Made by a program: the position numbers and the translations under genes | Notes under the pieces: generated by a model | The model's database searches: none | The model's input: only the letters and a program-made list of their open reading frames with translations | What the model was told of the DNA's origin: nothing | Source: JAJVID01 sp050247435 | GTDB lineage: Bacteria > Acidobacteriota > Blastocatellia > RBC074 | DNA: 64,000 bases | Assembly: GCA_050247435.1 (NCBI GenBank) | Contig: JBFWUF010000025.1 | Coordinates: 52,650 to 116,649, forward strand | Direction of reading: 5' to 3' | Shown: piece by piece, positions 44,756-53,308 of the stretch | Layout of the letters: the number at the start of each line of letters is the position of its first letter | Position numbering within the stretch: the stretch's first letter is position 1

Positions 44756-46123
44756 TCACCTACGCTCGCGCGGCTCCGCTTTCGTCTCGAACAACGAAGG
44801 CGGAAGGGACAGGCCGCAAATTTCAAGTTGATCGAGAATGTGCGGGCGCGCGCAAGCCGGGCGGAACTCTCCGATGACGCGGCCATTCTGATCTATGCCG
44901 CGCCGCTCGAATTTGAATATCTCCTGCATGACGACTTCCTTGCGCTTCATCCCCAGTACCTCTGAAACCGAGGTGATGCGGCGCTTGCCGTCGCTCAGCC
45001 GCGCCACCTGGATGACCAGGTGGATCGCCGAAGAAATTTGCTGGCGCATGGCGTTTTCAGAAAGTTTCAGTCCGGCCATCTGGATCATCGTCTCGATGCG
45101 GATGATGGCGTCGCGCGGGGTGTTGGCGTGAATCGTCGTCAAGCTTCCGTCGTGGCCTGTGTTCATCGCCTGAAGCATGTCAATGGCCTCTTCGCCGCGC
45201 ACCTCGCCGATGACGATGCGGTCGGGGCGCATGCGGAGCGCGTTCTTCACCAGGTCGCGCTGCGTGATCTCGCCGCGTCCTTCGATGTTGCGCGGGCGCG
45301 TCTCCATTCTGACCACGTGCTGCTGTTGCAACAGCAGTTCGGCGGAATCCTCAATGGTGACGATGCGTTCGTCGTCCGGGATGTAAGCCGAGAGCGCGTT
45401 GAGCAAAGTCGTCTTGCCCGCGCCCGTGCCGCCTGAAATGAGGATATTCAGGCGCGCCTGAACGCACTTCGCGAACATGTCGGCCATCTCTTTCGTGAGC
45501 GCGCCGTATGCGATCAGCTTGTTCATCTTGAGCGGTTCGGCGCCGAAACGGCGGATCGAAAGTATCGGCCCGTCCAGCGCGACCGGCGGTATGACAGCGT
45601 TGACGCGGGAGCCGTCCGTCAAACGCGCGTCCACCATCGGCGACGACTCGTCAATCCGGCGGCCGACCGTGGAAACGATCCGCTCGATGACGCGCAGGAC
45701 GTGACTGTTGTCGTTGAATGAGACGCCCACCCGCTCCAGCTTGCCGCCGCGTTCGATGAAGATTTTGTAGGGCGAATTGACCAGAATGTCGGAGATGGTC
45801 GAGTCAGCCAGCAGCGGCTCGAGCGGTCCCAGGCCGAACAGTTCGTGGCGAACCTCTTCCACCAGCTTCTCGCGCTCGTAACTCGACAACGGCGTCTCTT
45901 CGGCCGCAAGCACTTCCTTGGCCAGACGCTCGACCTCCGTGTGGGTCTGCTTCGGAGTCAGCAGGTTGAGCTTCGTCAGGTCCATCCGGTCAATCAGCGT
46001 GCGATGCAGGCGCTGTTTCATTTCCAGATAATTCTGCTGCCCCGCGCTGTCGCCGGGGCCGCGCGCCTGCCCCGGCATTCCGTTCGCGCTCATGTCTTTG
46101 GTCAATCTCTCACTAAGCTTCAT
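44756..46123 (-). CDS. tadA: Tad pilus assembly/retraction ATPase TadA (CpaF)
   Basis: 455-residue secretion ATPase. The N-terminal helical domain reads LVEEVRHELFGLGPLEPLLAD; the NTP-binding domain has Walker A SGGTGAGKTTLLNAL, the Asp box VTIEDSAELLL, Walker B-type RPDRIVIGEVRGEEAIDMLQA, and the His box HDGSLTTIHANTP. All are intact. It hexamerises at the inner membrane and powers both polymerisation and retraction of Flp pili in relatives. AAGG precedes ATG 46123. A putative RNA element occupies the gap to tadZ. Confidence 0.96.
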   Translation of the reverse strand: MKLSERLTKDMSANGMPGQARGPGDSAGQQNYLEMKQRLHRTLIDRMDLTKLNLLTPKQTHTEVERLAKEVLAAEETPLSSYEREKLVEEVRHELFGLGPLEPLLADSTISDILVNSPYKIFIERGGKLERVGVSFNDNSHVLRVIERIVSTVGRRIDESSPMVDARLTDGSRVNAVIPPVALDGPILSIRRFGAEPLKMNKLIAYGALTKEMADMFAKCVQARLNILISGGTGAGKTTLLNALSAYIPDDERIVTIEDSAELLLQQQHVVRMETRPRNIEGRGEITQRDLVKNALRMRPDRIVIGEVRGEEAIDMLQAMNTGHDGSLTTIHANTPRDAIIRIETMIQMAGLKLSENAMRQQISSAIHLVIQVARLSDGKRRITSVSEVLGMKRKEVVMQEIFKFERRGIDQNGRVIGEFRPACARPHILDQLEICGLSLPPSLFETKAEPRERR

Positions 46124-46176
46124 GACGGTACCTTAACCCCTAACCTGTTTTCAGATCTCTGACCGGATTCCAAGCG

Positions 46177-46318
46177 GCCAGGCAAAAATTATGCGGCGTA
46201 TTGATCTGCAAGACAGCCGCCGGGAGCGGCGTCAAAACCATATTTCATATGTAATATTTGATATGAGATATGAAATATTTCCGGCCATTACACCGCGATA
46301 TTTTCGCCCGCCTGCTTA
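46177..46318 (-). ncRNA. Putative structured intercistronic element, copy A
   Basis: A 142-bp element beginning at the tadZ stop codon and ending 53 bp before tadA. On the transcribed strand the ends GGCGAAAA and TTTTTGCC pair in eight positions including one G-U. Inside are a GCCGC/GCGGC hairpin and an AT-rich hairpin with arms ATATTTCATAT/ATATGAAATAT. A second copy (50182-50324) shares a 17-bp terminal block and an almost identical 40-bp AT hairpin block. No coding potential. Role unknown; mRNA processing or stability control is a guess. Confidence 0.55.
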
Positions 46319-47605
46319 TTTCGCGTCGTCCCTTTGCGATTCTCCTGAACCTGATTGGCGCCGAAAGGCGCTGGTGATCGAGGAGGCGAGAGACGACATA
46401 ACATTCTGTGACTCTTGTGAGCCTGACTCCTTACCCAGGAGAGACGACAGAATATTCTTGCGCGACTCCGATTCCGATCCTTTCGCCGGCGCGCCATAAA
46501 TGTCGGCAAGCCGTTTCAGCTCGGTCACGATGGGAGTGGAAGAAGCGGATAAACTGACGAGCGGCTTTCCTAAATTGACCGAGTTGACCACGGTGCGGTA
46601 ATCGTCCGTGATGAAACACGTGACGCGCTCGTTCAGAAAACGCTCGATATAACGCAACTCCAGATCGCTCTGTTTGCTCCAGCGGTTGAGCACAAGACGG
46701 ACTTTCTGGCGCGAGTATCCAAGCCGGTTAAAGATGGCGAGCGAGCGCTGCGCGGCCCTGGACGCCAGGATGTCCAGCGTCAGCACGAGCAGGATGTCGT
46801 CGGCCTGATCCAGCGCCGAGATCGTTATCGGGTCGAACGTATGCGACAGGTCGAGAACCACGTTCTTGTAACGTGTCCGCATGAAATCAATCGCCTCGGT
46901 TACATGCTCCGCCTGCATCTGGTCGGCGGCTTCGGCGTCCTGAGGCGCCGCAAGCAGCACCAGATTGTTGGAGCACTGCACGAGATAGCTGCCGAACATT
47001 TGATCGTCCAGCCGCGTGCGATTCTCAACCATATCCACGATTGAATACTTCGGCTTGACCCCGAAGAAAAGGTCCAGATTGCCGGCCTGCAGATTGAGAT
47101 CAACGAGCAGAGTCGGGGTATTGAGCGCGACGGCCAGGTTTGCCGCGATGAACGATGTTCCGCAGCCGCCCTTGTTCGAGAAGACGGCTATGACGCGCCC
47201 GCGCTCCTTCCCGGAATGCGCGTCCACGGTGCGGAACTCAGCCGTGCGTTCGAGCACGGTTATCAATTCTTCCTCGATAATCGGCAGCCTCAGAAACTCG
47301 CGCGCGCCGGCGCGCAGGCTGTCCAGGATCATATCGGGCGACGAATAACGCGAGGCGCAGATGATGACCGTGTCCGGGCATGTGGCGTTGATCTGCCTGC
47401 ACAACATCCAGGCGGCTTCAGCGCGCCCATCGAGAGTGACGATGACGGCGGACGGGCGGCTGCGAACAACCTCGGCGTAAACCTGCTCCACTTGATCGCT
47501 GCTCGCGACGATGCGCCCGCGATGATCTCTTTCGAGCGCGGCGCGCAATTCCCGATCTGTCCCGAGTTCGGCGGTCAAAACTACAAAGCTAAGTTGTCGT
47601 CTCAT
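46316..47605 (-). CDS. tadZ: Tad pilus localisation ATPase TadZ (CpaE)
   Basis: 429 residues. Residues 1-125 form an atypical receiver-like domain (VTLDGRAEAAWMLCRQI, SLRAGAREFLRLPI) without a full phospho-acceptor set. The ParA/MinD-like ATPase domain follows with deviant Walker A SNKGGCGTSFIAANLA, VDLNLQAGNLDLFFG, and NVVLDLSHTFDPITISAL. It localises the Tad machinery at the pole in relatives. The C-terminal 60 residues are Ser-rich and variable. The stop overlaps the first base pairs of RNA element copy A. Confidence 0.93.
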   Translation of the reverse strand: MRRQLSFVVLTAELGTDRELRAALERDHRGRIVASSDQVEQVYAEVVRSRPSAVIVTLDGRAEAAWMLCRQINATCPDTVIICASRYSSPDMILDSLRAGAREFLRLPIIEEELITVLERTAEFRTVDAHSGKERGRVIAVFSNKGGCGTSFIAANLAVALNTPTLLVDLNLQAGNLDLFFGVKPKYSIVDMVENRTRLDDQMFGSYLVQCSNNLVLLAAPQDAEAADQMQAEHVTEAIDFMRTRYKNVVLDLSHTFDPITISALDQADDILLVLTLDILASRAAQRSLAIFNRLGYSRQKVRLVLNRWSKQSDLELRYIERFLNERVTCFITDDYRTVVNSVNLGKPLVSLSASSTPIVTELKRLADIYGAPAKGSESESRKNILSSLLGKESGSQESQNVMSSLASSITSAFRRQSGSGESQRDDAK

Positions 47606-47630
47606 GTCTAAACTGTCTCAATCTGAGTAT

Positions 47631-47784
47631 CGAGATGGCGGGAAATGAGGAAGGACAACGGAACAAACGGAAAAAGCGGAACGAACGGAAAAGCTAAAAC
47701 CAGGTTAGCGAATTCCGTTTGTCCCGTCTTTTCCCGTATGCCCCTCGCTCTCTTTTGCCCCTCCTCATTTTCCTGCCAATCTCG
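47631..47784. repeat. Imperfect inverted repeat between tadE/F and tadZ
   Basis: Outer arms CGAGATGGCGGGAAATGAGG (47631) and CCTCATTTTCCTGCCAATCTCG (47762) and inner AACAAACGGAA/TTCCGTTTGT words. The 269-bp gap it fills has no gene. It is another long repeat placed inside the Tad operon. Confidence 0.75.
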
Positions 47785-47874
47785 AAATTTTATGTCCTGA
47801 ATTTATTTCCCGCCGTTTTCCTAAGATCAGGCGGCGCCAGATCCGCGCTCTGGCTCCCGGCTCACGTGTTTTTT

Positions 47875-48348
47875 TTATGGACAACCAACGGGCGGCACAC
47901 AACCAGCGCTCTCGCCAGTCGCCACCGATTGGTAATTGGGCAGCGTTACCGACCCGCCGAAAAGCGGTACGTTGAAATTGAACTGATAGCCTGTGATTCG
48001 CACTCTGACGGTGCCGTTCTTGACCCCGAACTTCTCGCGAACAGTCCCGGTTGAGTAGACCACATCCACATTGCCCGTCGTCAAACCGTAAACGACCGGT
48101 TTATCGCCCGTCAGCGGATTGGTCTTCCCGTAAACGACCATGTTCTTCACATTAGTGGTGTTCTGCGCATTGACCGAGGCGAAGCGCGCGCCAATTCGCG
48201 TCGCATCCGCCAGCGCGTTATGCGTCCACATCAACCGGCTGAATTCCAGAACGCCGAAAAGCGCGGTGAAAAATATCGCCGCCCCGATGCCCAATTCCAC
48301 GAGCGTCGCTCCGCGCTCGCCTTGTCTTGAAACTCTGATGCGCATCAT
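47875..48348 (-). CDS. TadE/F-like minor pseudopilin, second copy
   Basis: 157 residues from ATG 48348, chosen because GAGGAAG lies 5 bp upstream; ATG 48375 has none. The N-terminus reads RQGERGATLVELGIGAAIFF, the TadE processing region (prepilin peptidase site followed by a hydrophobic helix), then FGVLEFSRLMWTHNALADATRIGARFAS. The rest is a small extracytoplasmic beta domain ending in CVPPVGCP, two cysteines that could form a disulfide. Sits 46 bp after the first TadE gene. Confidence 0.88.
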   Translation of the reverse strand: MMRIRVSRQGERGATLVELGIGAAIFFTALFGVLEFSRLMWTHNALADATRIGARFASVNAQNTTNVKNMVVYGKTNPLTGDKPVVYGLTTGNVDVVYSTGTVREKFGVKNGTVRVRITGYQFNFNVPLFGGSVTLPNYQSVATGESAGCVPPVGCP

Positions 48349-48394
48349 TGCTTCCTCTAGATTTGTCCATGCCATTGCCCGCTGATGCGGCTAT

Positions 48395-48922
48395 TCAATT
48401 CTCCACCGCAAAGGCCAGAGTCGTGCTGGGGGTCACGGGCATGGCCGCCCAGGAGGCTCCGCCAATAAATCTGCCCAGATCAAAGACTGGCTGATAGTTA
48501 TAATCCACAATCCGCACAGTGATTCTATCCGGGATTTCAGTGTTGGGATCAGCGGGTATGTAGTCAATGACAACGTTGTCATCAGTAAGACCGCTGATAA
48601 CCTCCGTGCCAGCAGTGCACGCGGTTGATCTAAGTTCGCCACAGACGACCAGGCGTTTCGTCTTCAGTTGCTCAGTCGGAGTGAAGTTTTTCGCGGAGAG
48701 ATAACGCGCTCCAATTCGGGTCGCCTTGGAGAGCGTTATGAAGCTGTTGTAATAGAGGCCGAACTCAGCGGTCGCCCCCAGGAATACAAGCATGATCGGC
48801 AAGACGATCGCCAACTCCGCTAGTTGAGCGCCACGTTCACCGCGATTCGCCGCGATTCTGCCCGGAAATAAAACCCGCCGAACGCCGGGGTTCTGAATTT
48901 TCTCGTCAATAGTCTTCCTCAT
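48395..48922 (-). CDS. tadE: TadE-like minor pseudopilin
   Basis: 175 residues with GAGGTGA before ATG 48922. NRGERGAQLAELAIVLPIML is the TadE cleavage and transmembrane region, followed by FGLYYNSFITLSKATRIGARYLS, close to the same part of its neighbour. An internal pair of cysteines (VVCGELRSTAC) may form a disulfide. Pseudopilins are processed by the prepilin peptidase and probably initiate pilus assembly. 11 bp after the TadG-like gene. Confidence 0.9.
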   Translation of the reverse strand: MRKTIDEKIQNPGVRRVLFPGRIAANRGERGAQLAELAIVLPIMLVFLGATAEFGLYYNSFITLSKATRIGARYLSAKNFTPTEQLKTKRLVVCGELRSTACTAGTEVISGLTDDNVVIDYIPADPNTEIPDRITVRIVDYNYQPVFDLGRFIGGASWAAMPVTPSTTLAFAVEN

Positions 48923-48933
48923 ATTGTTTCACC

Positions 48934-50154
48934 TCAGCGGTAGAGCACGGCGACAGTGAGCGACGGATTTGGCCCGGGAGAGGCGGTCGGATCGTAGCCG
49001 CCATCGCCGAAGACGGCTCGTTCGCCAATATACTCCGCGCGGATTTCAGCGGGGCCAGTGGCTATTTTTTGTATAAAGAACGCGCCGAACTTGCTAATTG
49101 ATATGTTCTTGGTTTTTCCATTGCCGAACTGGCTCAGATTGAGAATTGGCACGACCATCACGCGGCGGTCGCCCACGCCATACGTTGGATTATTCGGCGG
49201 CGCCTGAAAGTACGTGGAGTCGCCGCTGACATACTGAGCATAAGTGATCGCCTCAGCCGCGTTTCTGCCTCTGACGTTCGTGTCGGGTGGATGCTGGGCC
49301 GGGTTGAGTCCGTGGCTTCCGTATCCCATGTCAAAACGGGTGTTGATGCCGTCGCTGACCGGGCCTGTGTTGACGCCTGTTTTGGTGTCAACAGTGTCGT
49401 CCGTGGAATAACAACTGTTCGTGCCGCGGGCGAGATCCTGGGCGACCTGATTGGCGCCGCCGCCGCCGCCATCGAGATCGAGTATCAGGTAATTGCCCGG
49501 CGATACGAAGTTGCCGCTCTGAAGCCGGACGGTATAGGTGCAGCCTGGCGTATATTCCGTTTGATTGGGGCATCCTGGCTCCACATTCAGCGGCTCTCCG
49601 GTTTCGTCATCCTGAACCACGGACAACGGCGCAATGTTGCAGAAGTAGTTAAGACTGACTGACGCCCCCGCCACAGCGCTTTTCGACAGGTTTACGCTGG
49701 TTCCCAATGTGGACACAGCGAAAAAGACTTTGACCGCTTTCGGCGGAACCGTGACCTTCACGAAGCGGATGGTCGGCGCATTGGCTTCGTCATCGGCAGT
49801 GGCCTCGTCCATATCCGTGCCGTTATCGAAGTCCGTCAGCAGGACGCCAAAGCGAACATCCGAGCGCGCAATAGTCACGCCCGTTTTATTGAATTCGTAC
49901 TTGTTCATTCCGTTCACGGCGCGGTCAACCGCCAGAGTGATGCCGCTAGGCCCGGAGTTCAGCGCCGTGGCGCCAGACAGCGCCGCGGCGTCGGCGGCGT
50001 TCTGCAACTCCGCCGCAACCAGGTAGAAGTGGCCCATGTCAACGCTCAGCCCCAGGGCGAGCAATATCGAAACCATGCTTAGAGCCGAGAGGGCGAGAAT
50101 CGAGCCACGCTCGCCGTTCCATTTACCATTTCGTCGTTTGATCACACGAGTCAT
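48934..50154 (-). CDS. tadG: TadG-like Tad secretion protein
   Basis: 406 residues with GGAGGAG before ATG 50154. NGERGSILALSALSMVSILLALG is the Tad-like N-terminal helix, followed by DMGHFYLVAAELQNAADAAALSGA, the hallmark of TadG/Flp-associated proteins. The large C-terminal extracytoplasmic part contains a Cys-rich stretch (CPNQTEYTPGC) and GGGGG-like turns and no von Willebrand A domain that I can recognise. It begins 27 bp after RNA element copy B. Confidence 0.88.
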   Translation of the reverse strand: MTRVIKRRNGKWNGERGSILALSALSMVSILLALGLSVDMGHFYLVAAELQNAADAAALSGATALNSGPSGITLAVDRAVNGMNKYEFNKTGVTIARSDVRFGVLLTDFDNGTDMDEATADDEANAPTIRFVKVTVPPKAVKVFFAVSTLGTSVNLSKSAVAGASVSLNYFCNIAPLSVVQDDETGEPLNVEPGCPNQTEYTPGCTYTVRLQSGNFVSPGNYLILDLDGGGGGANQVAQDLARGTNSCYSTDDTVDTKTGVNTGPVSDGINTRFDMGYGSHGLNPAQHPPDTNVRGRNAAEAITYAQYVSGDSTYFQAPPNNPTYGVGDRRVMVVPILNLSQFGNGKTKNISISKFGAFFIQKIATGPAEIRAEYIGERAVFGDGGYDPTASPGPNPSLTVAVLYR

Positions 50155-50181
50155 GCTCTCCTCCTGTTATTCTACTAAGCG

Positions 50182-50324
50182 CTCAGGCAAAAATTATGCG
50201 ATGTTATTGTTCAGCGAGGCAGCCGTTGGCGGCGGCGCTCAAGCCATATTTCATATGCAATATTTGATATGAAATATGAAATATGACCAGCGGCTATGCC
50301 TCAATAGTTTTGCCAATCTGCTTA
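50182..50324 (-). ncRNA. Putative structured intercistronic element, copy B
   Basis: 143 bp starting 7 bp after the secretin stop and ending 27 bp before tadG. Terminal stem GGCAAAA/TTTTTGCC has seven paired positions; where copy A has G-U this copy has A-U. Internal GCCG/CGGC and ATATTTCATAT/ATATGAAATAT hairpins are in the same order as copy A. Overall similarity between copies is about three quarters by eye, concentrated in the stems. No coding potential. Confidence 0.55.
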
Positions 50325-50331
50325 ACTGGAT

Positions 50332-52278
50332 TTACTGAATTCGCTGCGCCGTGACCGGCGCCACTGACGGCACTCGGATTTTCCACACTAGAAGATCAAC
50401 CGTTCGCGCCGTCGTCTGCCGCGTGGGCAAAGAGGCGGGCTGTGTCTTCAGCGGGCTGTTGTTTTCCAACTCCCTGGCGCCTCCGGGTTCCTTGCTCTCG
50501 CCAGGTTCCTTGACGCCGGTGGGTTCTTTGCTCTCGCCAGGCTCACTGACGCCGGCGGGTTCCTTTGCGCCCGCGGGATCGCCAGTAACGCCAGCGGGTT
50601 CCTTTGCGCCCACGGGATCGCCAGTGACGCCGCTTTTCGCATCGCCCGCGCTGGCGGGAGCTTTATCATCTATCACGACCTTCTCAACCGGAGCTACATC
50701 GCTGTTGCTGATTCCGCTGGGACTGCTCGGCGCGACGCTCGGCGGGGCGCTTTCGTTTTTCGAACTAGCGTCACTCACGCCCGTTGCTCCGCCTACGCCT
50801 GTCGCGCCGACGCCGGTTGAACTGCTGCTGCCAGTCGCTGCGCCAGTTGAGCTGCCAACGCCGGTCGCTGCGCCGGTTGAGCTGCCGCTGCCGGTTGAGC
50901 TGCCACTGCCAGTCGCGCCCGGAGCCTCGACGCCGAGCGGTGAGCCGGACTTGAGGCCCTCCACGCCGCGAATTTGCGGCAACGAGTCCGGATTCATCGG
51001 TTTAGTGATCTTGGCCGTGACGATGAAGATCATCTCCGATTCGTTTCGCTGGAATGATTTCGATTTGAACAGGTTTCCAATCACGGGCACATCAGCGAGG
51101 ATCGGAATCTTCGACAACGACTTAAGCTCGTTATTGTCGAGCAACCCCGCGATGCCGAAAGACTGCCCGTCCTGCAGCTCGATGCCTGTTTTGGCTCTGC
51201 GCGTGCGCAAAGCTGGAACCACAAACCCGCTGAATCTGACGGCGTTGGTGTAATCAAGCGTCGAAACTTCAGGCTCCAACTCCAGGCGGATGTGTTGTTC
51301 GTCGAGGATCGTGGGTTTGAAACTAACCCTGACGCCGTACTCCTTGTATACAACGTTGACGGCTGCTCCGCCGGAGGCGTTCGTTACAATTGGAACCGGA
51401 ATCTCGCCACCCGCAAGGAAACTCGCCTGCTGCCCATTCATCGCGATCAGGTTCGGCTCGGCCAACGCTCGCAAAGCGCCTTGTTGCTGCAAAGCGCGGA
51501 TGAACATAAAAGCGTTGTTACTCATCACGAAGACATTGAGCGCGCTGGAGACGGTACCGAGTATATTGCCGCCATCAACCGCGCCCACCGTGTAAGGCCC
51601 CTGCCCGGTATTGGCGTAACCGCCCTGGCCGACGGCGGTCTGCACCACCGGGGAGGCGGCCAGATCGCTCATCTTGTTGCGGCTGACTTCGGCGACGCGG
51701 ACCTGCAACTGCACCTGCGCCATGTTTTGAATCGGCACCGCGAGCAGGTTGACTGTTTTGAACCCCGCTGCCTGCACCACGCTTTCAATCTGTTGCGCGG
51801 CTTTCGGATCCGCCTTGCCGGAGATCACGACCGACCCGTTGGCCTGACTTAGCCGGATGTCTTCTTTTGGAAAGAGGGCCCTGACCTGAGCGTCAATCTG
51901 TTCAAGATTGGCTCGCACGTCAACGTCGAAGAAGATGAACTGGTCATCCTGGTTCGACCACGTTGTCAGGCGAGTCCGCCCTGGCGCTTTGGCGTTGACC
52001 ACCAACTGATTCGGCGCGACAGGCACGGCCTCGGCCGGCTCCTGATTGGAGATCGCCAGCCGCCCAATGGGCCTGTCAAAAACCAACAGACATGACTGGC
52101 CCGTTAAAATGCTTACAGTGACCGGCTCATTCGACGTGGAATTGAAAGAGGAGCGGAGAACGGTTTCCTGCGCAAAAACGGGACCGGCGGATACGACCAA
52201 CGACAGGAGTACAGCCAGCAGCCCGGAAAACAGCCCAGAGGCTTTGATTATTCGACCCAGTGAATTACTACTCGACAT
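50332..52278 (-). CDS. rcpA: Tad outer-membrane secretin RcpA (CpaC) with repetitive C-terminal extension
   Basis: 648 residues, GAGGAGG before ATG 52278. Signal peptide (LLAVLLSLVVSAGPVFAQE), pilus N-domain (VSILTGQSCLLVFDRPIGRLAI), a BON domain (VRALFPKEDIRLSQANGSVV) and the secretin domain (about 235-430), including FLAGGEIPVPI, YKEYGVRVSFKPTI and GIAGLLDNNELKSLSKIPIL. After residue 435 comes a 200-residue extension of Gly/Ser/Thr repeats (GSSTGAATG) then KEPAG/GDPAG repeats, unusual for the family (450-550 residues). It forms the outer-membrane pore for Flp pili. Confidence 0.93.
   Translation of the reverse strand: MSSSNSLGRIIKASGLFSGLLAVLLSLVVSAGPVFAQETVLRSSFNSTSNEPVTVSILTGQSCLLVFDRPIGRLAISNQEPAEAVPVAPNQLVVNAKAPGRTRLTTWSNQDDQFIFFDVDVRANLEQIDAQVRALFPKEDIRLSQANGSVVISGKADPKAAQQIESVVQAAGFKTVNLLAVPIQNMAQVQLQVRVAEVSRNKMSDLAASPVVQTAVGQGGYANTGQGPYTVGAVDGGNILGTVSSALNVFVMSNNAFMFIRALQQQGALRALAEPNLIAMNGQQASFLAGGEIPVPIVTNASGGAAVNVVYKEYGVRVSFKPTILDEQHIRLELEPEVSTLDYTNAVRFSGFVVPALRTRRAKTGIELQDGQSFGIAGLLDNNELKSLSKIPILADVPVIGNLFKSKSFQRNESEMIFIVTAKITKPMNPDSLPQIRGVEGLKSGSPLGVEAPGATGSGSSTGSGSSTGAATGVGSSTGAATGSSSSTGVGATGVGGATGVSDASSKNESAPPSVAPSSPSGISNSDVAPVEKVVIDDKAPASAGDAKSGVTGDPVGAKEPAGVTGDPAGAKEPAGVSEPGESKEPTGVKEPGESKEPGGARELENNSPLKTQPASLPTRQTTARTVDLLVWKIRVPSVAPVTAQRIQ
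50490..50925. repeat. In-frame minisatellites in the secretin 3' end
   Basis: Two blocks. 50490-50640 encodes KEPAGVTGDPAG-type units with periods of 36-48 bp; 50790-50925 encodes STGAATGVG/GSGSSTG units with periods of 12-30 bp. All periods are multiples of three, so copy number can vary without breaking the frame. Confidence 0.85.
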
Positions 52279-52309
52279 TTCATACCTCCTCGATAAGCGA
52301 TTGACACGC

Positions 52310-53215
52310 TTATGGGAAATTTACAGTGCGCTTTTTAGTGCCTTCATAGACTTCTAAGGTGTTGCGCGGCGGAGCGGGGGTGGCGGCGGTGGTAGGTTTG
52401 TCGCCGATGTTCATTATCAGCGGCGGAGTCACCCGGCGGACCCGTGGTTTCGGCGTCTGCGGCTCAGCGGTTTTTTGGGACGAGATGTCGGGTATCAACC
52501 GGGCAGCTTCACCCGTCAGGAGTGAGCGCTTGTTGGCGCCTGCCGTTTTCTCGTCGTTTTGGTCTATGGAATTACGCAAGGCAAGCCGCAGCCTGCCTTC
52601 GGACGACGCGAGAGAAAGTTTCTCCGCCTGATCCGGCGTCACCAACAAAGTGACAGTCCTGACAATGGTTGGATCACGTCTGTCCTGAGGCTCATCCATG
52701 TTTTGACCGCTGGCGAGGACCTTGATGTTTTGCAGGACGATTTTGGAAATGGCCCCTTGGGCCGCCCCATCGGGCGGCACAATCACGACCAGCACGTCAA
52801 CAAGCGTGCCCGGCATGATGAAACCAGCCAGTCCGGCTTCATCGTCCACTCTGACCGCCATCGCGCGATAACCTTCGGGAATTATCGCCGAAAGGCCGCC
52901 TGTCGAGCCTTCGGGAGCTAACCTTGAGGCGGTGATCGTTTCGCGCGGTAGTATTCTGGTAGTAGTGTAGCGCCCCACCAGCTTTTCCACCGCGTCGAAG
53001 GCGCCTTCAGGTATCGCGGTAGGCGGCATCTGAACGATGGTTAATTGCTCGGCGACGACCCTTGCGCCGAGCGGAATCTCCAGTTTGGCGACAACCACGG
53101 AGTTAAGGGTGTTGCCGGCCTGAGCTCCCGATAGATAACGGCTCACGGAGACTGCGGCGATCAAACCAAAGATCACGGCTCCGGCAAGTACAAACAGCAG
53201 AGATTTGTTACGCAT
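52310..53215 (-). CDS. rcpC: Tad pilus assembly protein RcpC (CpaB)
   Basis: 301 residues with an N-terminal membrane anchor (LLFVLAGAVIFGLIAAVSV). SAF domain about 40-110 (AKLEIPLGARVVAEQLTIVQMP) with PRETITASRL, then the RcpC/CpaB region (GYRAMAVRVDDEAGLAGFIMPGTLVDVLVV) and LLVTPDQAEKLSLASSEGRLRLALR. It is periplasmic, probably bridging platform and secretin. 31 bp upstream of the secretin gene. Confidence 0.93.
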   Translation of the reverse strand: MRNKSLLFVLAGAVIFGLIAAVSVSRYLSGAQAGNTLNSVVVAKLEIPLGARVVAEQLTIVQMPPTAIPEGAFDAVEKLVGRYTTTRILPRETITASRLAPEGSTGGLSAIIPEGYRAMAVRVDDEAGLAGFIMPGTLVDVLVVIVPPDGAAQGAISKIVLQNIKVLASGQNMDEPQDRRDPTIVRTVTLLVTPDQAEKLSLASSEGRLRLALRNSIDQNDEKTAGANKRSLLTGEAARLIPDISSQKTAEPQTPKPRVRRVTPPLIMNIGDKPTTAATPAPPRNTLEVYEGTKKRTVNFP

Positions 53216-53249
53216 AACATCAGCCCCACATCGAAATTTGCATCTCCCT

Positions 53250-53308
53250 CGCTCTTCAGCTTCAGCCGGCTTCAGCTATGCCGGCATCAGCTTCGCCGAC
53301 TTCAGCTT
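53250..53308. repeat. CTTCAGC/GCCGGC word repeats between tadV and rcpC
   Basis: Five copies of TTCAGCTTC-like words alternating with GCCGGC/GCCGAC over 59 bp. The block overlaps the tadV stop by 7 bp. Possible slippage product; function unknown. Confidence 0.6.
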
